A DNA stretch of 64,000 nt from Antilocapra americana (taxonomy: Eukaryota > Chordata > Mammalia > Artiodactyla > Antilocapridae): NCBI GenBank assembly GCA_007570785.1, contig ML662442.1:60536180-60600179 (forward strand). Reading direction: 5' to 3'. Made by a program: the position numbers and the translations under genes. Shown here piece by piece: positions 59,461 through 64,000 of the stretch. Within the stretch, counting starts at the first letter, position 1. Every line of letters starts with the position of its first letter. Under the pieces are notes generated by a model that was not told the DNA's origin, searched no databases, and was given only the letters and a program-made list of their open reading frames with translations.

Positions 59461-60494
59461 GGACATAGATTCCTGCTTTGCAGGTGGATTCTTTACCTTT
59501 TCCAGTTGAAGTGGGCAATGTAGAAAGACCCTGAACTCACTTCCTCCCCGGGCACACTGAATCTACATCATAGGGAATAATTTTTTCAGGACAGAACCCC
59601 CCAAATAGCTGAGCACCTCCTACACATTGGACAAGTGAGAAAAAAGAAAACCACATCAAAGTGGGTAGGATAGGATGAGACACAATCTCACCATAAACCT
59701 CTCCCCCAGCACAGTGATTCACATTCAATAGGGAACTGAAAACCCAAGCTTCTCCCTGAAGAAAAAAGGGTTTGAACCCCATTGGGCACTCCAAATTTTA
59801 ATACCTGAACCTGAGAGATGAGCATTGGCAAAAATCCAACTTTGAAAGCTAATGGGGCTTGTTGTCCACAAGACGCACAGGCTATAGCAAACTTGAGAAA
59901 TAGTTTTAATGGGCTTGCACACAAAGACCCTCCCACCCAATGGCTCAGTGCAGGGACAGATGGCTGAAAAGGCTTAAGCAGACATTTCTCCAAAGAAAAC
60001 ATGCAGATAGCCAATAAACACATGAAAAGATGCTCAACATTGATCTTTATCAGAGAAATGCAAATCAAAACTGCAATGAGATATCACCTCACACCAGTCA
60101 GAATGGCCATCATCAAAAAATCTACACACAGTAAATGCTGGAGAGAATGTAAAGAAAAGTGAACCCTCTTGTACAGCTGTTAGGAATGCAAATTGATATA
60201 GCCACTATGGAGAACAGTATGGAGATTCTGTAAAAAAAAAACTAGGACTAAAACTATATGATCCAGCAGTCCCACTCCTGGGTATATATCTGGAGAAAAA
60301 CCATGGCTTAAAAGAATACATTCACCCTAGTGTTCATTGCAGCACTGTTTACAATAGCCAGGACATGGAAGCAACCTAGATGGTCTTTGATGAATGGATA
60401 AAGAAGTTGTAGTACATACATACAATTGAATATTACTCGGCCATATAAAGAACAAGTGTGAGTCAGTTGATCTGAAATGGTAAACCTAGAGCTC

Positions 60495-60797
60495 TTAAAC
60501 AGAGTGAAAGTTGCTCAGTTGTGTCTGACTCTTTGTGACCCCATGGAATTCTCCAGGCCAGAATACTAGTCCGGGTAGCCTTTCCCTTTTCCAGGGGATC
60601 TTCCCAACCCAGGGATCGAACCCAGGTCTCCAGCATTCCATGTGGATTTTTTGCCAGCTGAGCCACAAGGGAAGCCTAAGAATACTGGAGTGGGTAACCT
60701 ATCCCTTCTCCAGCGGATCTTCCCGACCCAGGAATCAGACCGGGGTCTCCTGCATTGCAGGCGGATTTTTTAACAACTGAACTATCAGGGAAGACAT
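60495..60797 (-). mobile_element. Composite Bov-tA SINE inserted in L1
   Basis: Antisense dimeric Bov-tA with two tRNA-derived ends ('cagctgagccacaagggaagcc' and 'aactgaactatcagggaagac'). 'acagagtgaa' lies on both sides (60499-60508 and 60799-60808) as target-site duplication. Confidence 0.88.
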
Positions 60798-61090
60798 ACA
60801 GAGTGAAGTCAGTCAAAAAGAGAAAAGCAAATATTGTGTATTAATGCATATATATGGAACTTAGAAAAATGGTACTGATGAACCTATCTGCAGGGAAGGA
60901 ATGGAGACATAGACACAAAGAACAAACTTGTGGACACAGCAGGGGAAGGAGAGGGTGGGAAGAATTAAGAAAGTAGCACTGATATATATATACTCACTGC
61001 CATGTGTGAAATAGCTAATGGGAAGCTGCTGTATAACACAGGAAACTCAACCTGGTGCTAATGGGAGGGAGGCTCACAAGGGAGGGGTTT

Positions 61091-61197
61091 TATATCTATA
61101 TGTGTGTGTGTATATATATCTGTGTATACATATGTGTGTGTGTGTATATATGTATATCTGTGTGTGTGTGTGTATATATATACATACACATACATAG
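61091..61197. repeat. (TG)n/(TA)n low-complexity tract
   Basis: Mixed tg and ta dinucleotides within the L1 3' end. It gives a meaningless open frame on the minus strand. Confidence 0.9.
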
Positions 61198-61269
61198 TTA
61201 TGACTCATTTGCGTAGTTGTACGGCAGAACCAATACAACATTGTAAAACAGTTGTCCTCCAGTTTAAAA

Positions 61270-62505
61270 AAACACGAAATTAGAACATTCTCTAACGTCA
61301 TATACAAAAATAAAATGGATAAAGACCAAGATGTAAGATTAGATACAATAAGTCTCTTAGAAGAAGACATAGGTAGAACACTAACATAAACTGTAGCAGT
61401 ATCTTTTTTTTAATTCATCTCCTAGAATAATGGAAATAAAACAAGACCTAACTAAACTTAAAAGCTCCTGTACAGCAAAGGAGGCCATAAACAAAGAAAA
61501 GGGCAATCCGCAGAACATGAGAAAATATTTGCAAAGGAAGTGACCAACACAGGATTAATCTCCAAAATAGACAGCTCATATAGCTCTATTATCAAAAAAG
61601 CAAGACAATCAAACATTGGCAGAAGATCTAAATAGGTATTTCTTCAAAGAACATATACAGATGGCTCAACATCACTAATTACCAAAGAAATGCAAATCAA
61701 ATCTGCAGTGAGATAGCACCTCATACCAGAATGGCCATCATGAAAAAGTATACAGCAGTGAGTGCTGGAAAGGGTGTGGAGAAAGGGGGACTCTCATATA
61801 CTGTTAGTGGGAATGTAAACTAGTACAGCCACTCTGGAGAGCAGTATGGAGGTTCCTCAAAAACTAAACATTGAAATACCTTATGACTCAGCAATCCCGC
61901 TCCTGGGCGTATATCTGAAGAAAATCATAATTCAAAAAGCTACATGAACCCCTGTGTTCATTACAGCACTATTTACAATAGCCAAGATATGGAAGCAACC
62001 TAAATGTCCATCAACAGAGGAATGAATAAAGAAGATATGGTACATATATACAATGGAATATTACTCAGCCATAAGAACGAACAAAGGAATACCATTTGCA
62101 GCAACATAGATGGACCTAGAGATTATCATACTAAATGAAACAAGTCAGAGATATCTTATGATATTGCTTGTATGTGGAATCTAGAAAAAAAAATGACACA
62201 AATGAATGTATTTACAAAACAGACTTTCAAAAACAAACTTATGGTTATCAGAGGGGAAATGTGATGTATGGGAGGGATAAATTAGGAGTTTGGGATTACT
62301 GTATACACGCCAGTACAAATAAAATATATAACCAATAGGGACCTACTGCATAGCACAGAGGATTCTGCTCAGTATTCTATAGTAACCTATATAGGAAAGA
62401 AATATGAAAAAGAAGGAATATTTGTATATGTATAAGTGAATCACTTTGCTCTACACCTGAAACTAACACAAAATTGTAAATCAACTACTCCAATAAAATT
62501 ACAAA
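61270..62505 (+). mobile_element. L1 LINE 3' end, second copy
   Basis: A separate sense L1 3' part: 'ttagaagaagacataggtag', 'ccaaagaaatgcaaatcaaat', 'cagcactatttacaatagcc', and 'atggaatattactcagccat', then a tail 'caataaaattacaaactca'. It lies head to tail with the preceding copy. Confidence 0.8.
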
Positions 62506-62769
62506 CTCAGAACTGAGAGCAGCTTCCAAATAGCAAGGAAAACCACAGGTTTAAAAGGTCCCTTTCACACCTGATTAAAACTACTAAATTTCTTCCATAA
62601 TTTCAATTCTGGGGGAAAAAAAAAAACAGCCACAAGACCGAAAAAAGATACTGCCATGTAGCTTCTTACAAACATCTCTACTGTTAATCTAGGAAACAAG
62701 TCTCCACTAGAAAATGCAAAGGTTTCAGTATTGGTGATGCTAGAGCAATCTTTTGCCTTCATTGTTCTG

Positions 62770-62870
62770 GTTTTTTTCTGTTGGAGTAGTTGATTTACAA
62801 TGTGTTAGTTTCTGGTGTACAGCAAAGTGATTCATTTATACATAAACACATACTCTTTTCAGATTCTGAC
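62770..62870 (-). mobile_element. Short antisense L1 3' end
   Basis: 'gttggagtagttgatttacaat', 'gtttctggtgtacagcaaagtg' and 'cttttcagattctga' are the reversed L1 3' UTR. Confidence 0.7.
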
Positions 62871-62904
62871 TGAAGATAAAAATCATATCACCATCTTAAG
62901 CAGG

Positions 62905-63115
62905 GCTTCCAAGGTGGCACTGATGGTGAAGAGTCTTCCTGCCAATGCAAGAGACACAGGGTCAATCCCTGTGAGAAGATCTCCTGGAGTAGGAAATAGC
63001 ACCCCACTCCAGTTTTCTTGCCTGGAAAATTTCATGGGCAGAGGAGCCTGGCAGGCTGTAGTCCATGGGACTGCGAAGAGTCGGACACGACTAAGCACAC
63101 ACATGCATGCATCTC
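62905..63115 (+). mobile_element. Bov-tA SINE
   Basis: Sense copy from 'gggcttccaaggtggcactg' to 'gagtcggacacgactaagca', full-length and little diverged. Confidence 0.92.
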
Positions 63116-63221
63116 AGTCAATATAGAAAAAACATTTAACACACACATTCTTGATAAAAACCCTCAACAAATTAGGTATGAAAATAACATACCTCAACAT
63201 GATAAAGGCCATATATAATAG

Positions 63222-63344
63222 GACCACGTGTGTGTGTGTTAGTCTCTCACTCATGTCCGACCTTTTGTGACCCCATGAACTGTAGCCCGCCAGGCTCCTC
63301 TGTCCGTGGAATTTTCCCGGCAAGGATACCGGAGTGGGTTGCTT
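63222..63344 (-). mobile_element. Truncated Bov-tA SINE
   Basis: Antisense: 'tctctcactcatgtccgacc', 'gtagcccgccaggctcctct', 'ggagtgggttgcttttc'. The tRNA end is missing. Confidence 0.85.
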
Positions 63345-63429
63345 TTCAGTTAACATCAAAATCAATAGTGACCGGTTGGAAGCTTTTCCGCTAAGATCAG
63401 AAAAAAGAGAAGAATGCTCATTCTCCCCC

Positions 63430-63800
63430 CTCTTTTTTTTTTTTTCTTTTTTTTTTTTTATTAAACATTTTTTTTTTATTAGTTTTGCCAAACAATGACA
63501 TGATATCACCATGGGTTCACATATGCTCCCCCTCCATAACCCCCCTCCCTCCTCCCTCCCCCCGGGAAATCTCGTTGCACCAGTCCCAAGCATCAATCCT
63601 GGGCCGGCTATTGCTTAGACATATGATAATTAACATGTTTCAATGCCATTCTCCCATATCATCCCACCCTTTCCCTCATCCACAGAGGCCCTGAGTCTAT
63701 TCTATACATCTGTGTTCCTTTTGCTGTCTCGCATGCTGGGTTCTCGTTACCGTCTTCCTAAATTCCATATATATGCGTTAATATACTGTATTGTTGTTTT
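63430..63800 (-). mobile_element. Young ruminant L1 3' end, antisense, 5'-truncated
   Basis: Same type as the copy at 47340: poly-T, 'agttttgccaaacaatgacatg', 'catatgctccccctcc', 'attaacatgtttcaatgcca', stopping after 'actgtattgttgttttt'. A clear target-site duplication is not seen. Confidence 0.9.
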
Positions 63801-64000
63801 TGGAAATAAATCTATCCAAGGAGGTAAAAGATCTGTATGTTGATAACTATAAGGCATTGATGAAAGAAATTAAAGACAAAGGTATTCAGTATTCATGATT
63901 TAAAAGAATTGATACAGTAAAATGTCCAGAGCCATCTATAGATTCACTGCGATCTCTGTCAAGATTCCAATGGCATTTTTTATACTAATAAAGCATTCTC

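Larger units (their letters stand above)
59465..61265 (+). mobile_element. L1 LINE pieces: 5' UTR-like, then 3' end, split by SINE
   Basis: 59465-59960 is 5' UTR-like. 59960-60490 and 60798-61265 form one L1 3' end ('gcaaatcaaaactgcaatgag', 'gttcattgcagcactgtttac') interrupted by a Bov-tA. It ends in a (tg)n/(ta)n stretch at about 61091-61197 and 'cagaaccaatacaacattgt'. Confidence 0.75.
1..64000 (+). other. CEP162: CEP162 gene body (partial at both ends)
   Basis: The window lies inside one transcription unit. Twenty coding exons with compatible phases join into one open frame of 1146 codons. The deduced protein matches what I remember of human CEP162 in order and in exon content, from the acidic N-terminal half to the coiled-coil C-terminal half. 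CEP162 is a microtubule-binding centriole distal-end protein that works with CEP290 to build the ciliary transition zone. The human protein is about 1,400 residues, so roughly four fifths is encoded here. Base 1 lies in an intron before window exon 1, and base 64000 lies in the intron after window exon 20. The start codon, promoter, last C-terminal exon(s), stop codon and polyadenylation site are outside. The family call is firm from memory but was not checked by a search. Confidence 0.93.
56372..64000. other. CEP162 intron, incomplete, L1-rich
   Basis: At least 7.6 kb. About 56860-57210 resembles a common old mammalian repeat ('ggctaccacagcaaaatgtcat', 'atctggaggctaaaagttta'). From about 57740 to the end it is almost entirely L1 fragments with SINE insertions. 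No coding exon. Confidence 0.7.
63116..64000 (+). mobile_element. L1 ORF2 region, sense, interrupted by SINE and young L1
   Basis: Three pieces of one sense L1 ORF2: 63116-63220 ('cctcaacatgataaaggcca'), 63345-63425 ('gaagcttttccgctaagatc') and 63801-64000 ('aactataaggcattgatgaaag', 'attccaatggcattttttata'). A Bov-tA (63222-63344) and an antisense L1 (63430-63800) separate them. The third piece does not follow on directly from the second, so part of the ORF2 is missing. Confidence 0.78.

Noticed and set aside
59960..62505. Repeated units spaced at about 1.3 kb, possible tandem array
   Set aside because: They are two L1 3' ends with different sequence, not a tandem satellite, and only two copies exist.

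Overview
The window is nuclear DNA from a mammal, and the repeats point to a ruminant of the cattle family. BovB LINEs, Bov-tA and Bov-A2 tRNA-Glu SINEs and young ruminant-type L1 copies occur throughout, on a background of older mammalian MIR, L2 and L1 fragments. The species cannot be fixed from the sequence alone.

One protein-coding gene crosses the whole window on the + strand. I read it as CEP162 (older names KIAA1009, QN1 homolog), the centriole distal-end protein that promotes ciliary transition-zone assembly. Twenty consecutive coding exons between 769 and 56371 splice at canonical AG/GT sites. They join in one uninterrupted frame of 3440 nt (1146 complete codons plus two bases finishing a split codon). 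The first N-terminal exons lie upstream of base 1. The last C-terminal exon or exons lie beyond base 64000. I recognised the gene from remembered similarity to human CEP162, not from a search.

Exons 1-8 of the window (769-25642) encode the acidic, low-complexity N-terminal half, including a conserved segment around VEELMKPIRIDSFGI and a basic, serine-rich segment. Exons 9-20 (25893-56371) encode a long, nearly continuous coiled coil rich in E, K, Q and L.

The rest is intron. Intron 2 holds an old L1 interrupted by a SINE and a BovB. Intron 3 (8.8 kb) holds an antisense L1 and other fragments. Intron 5 holds a 1.5 kb antisense BovB. Intron 7 has a (GT)n tract with a 10-N assembly gap. Exon 11 is closely flanked by a Bov-A2 and a BovB. 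Intron 13 holds one BovB nested inside another of opposite orientation. Introns 16 and 17 carry two diverged copies of one segment on either side of exon 17. Intron 17 also holds a young L1 with a 16-bp target-site duplication. The last, incomplete intron is packed with L1 pieces. I found no tRNA, rRNA, CRISPR array, operon or intact mobile-element gene, and no sign of a novel multi-gene system.
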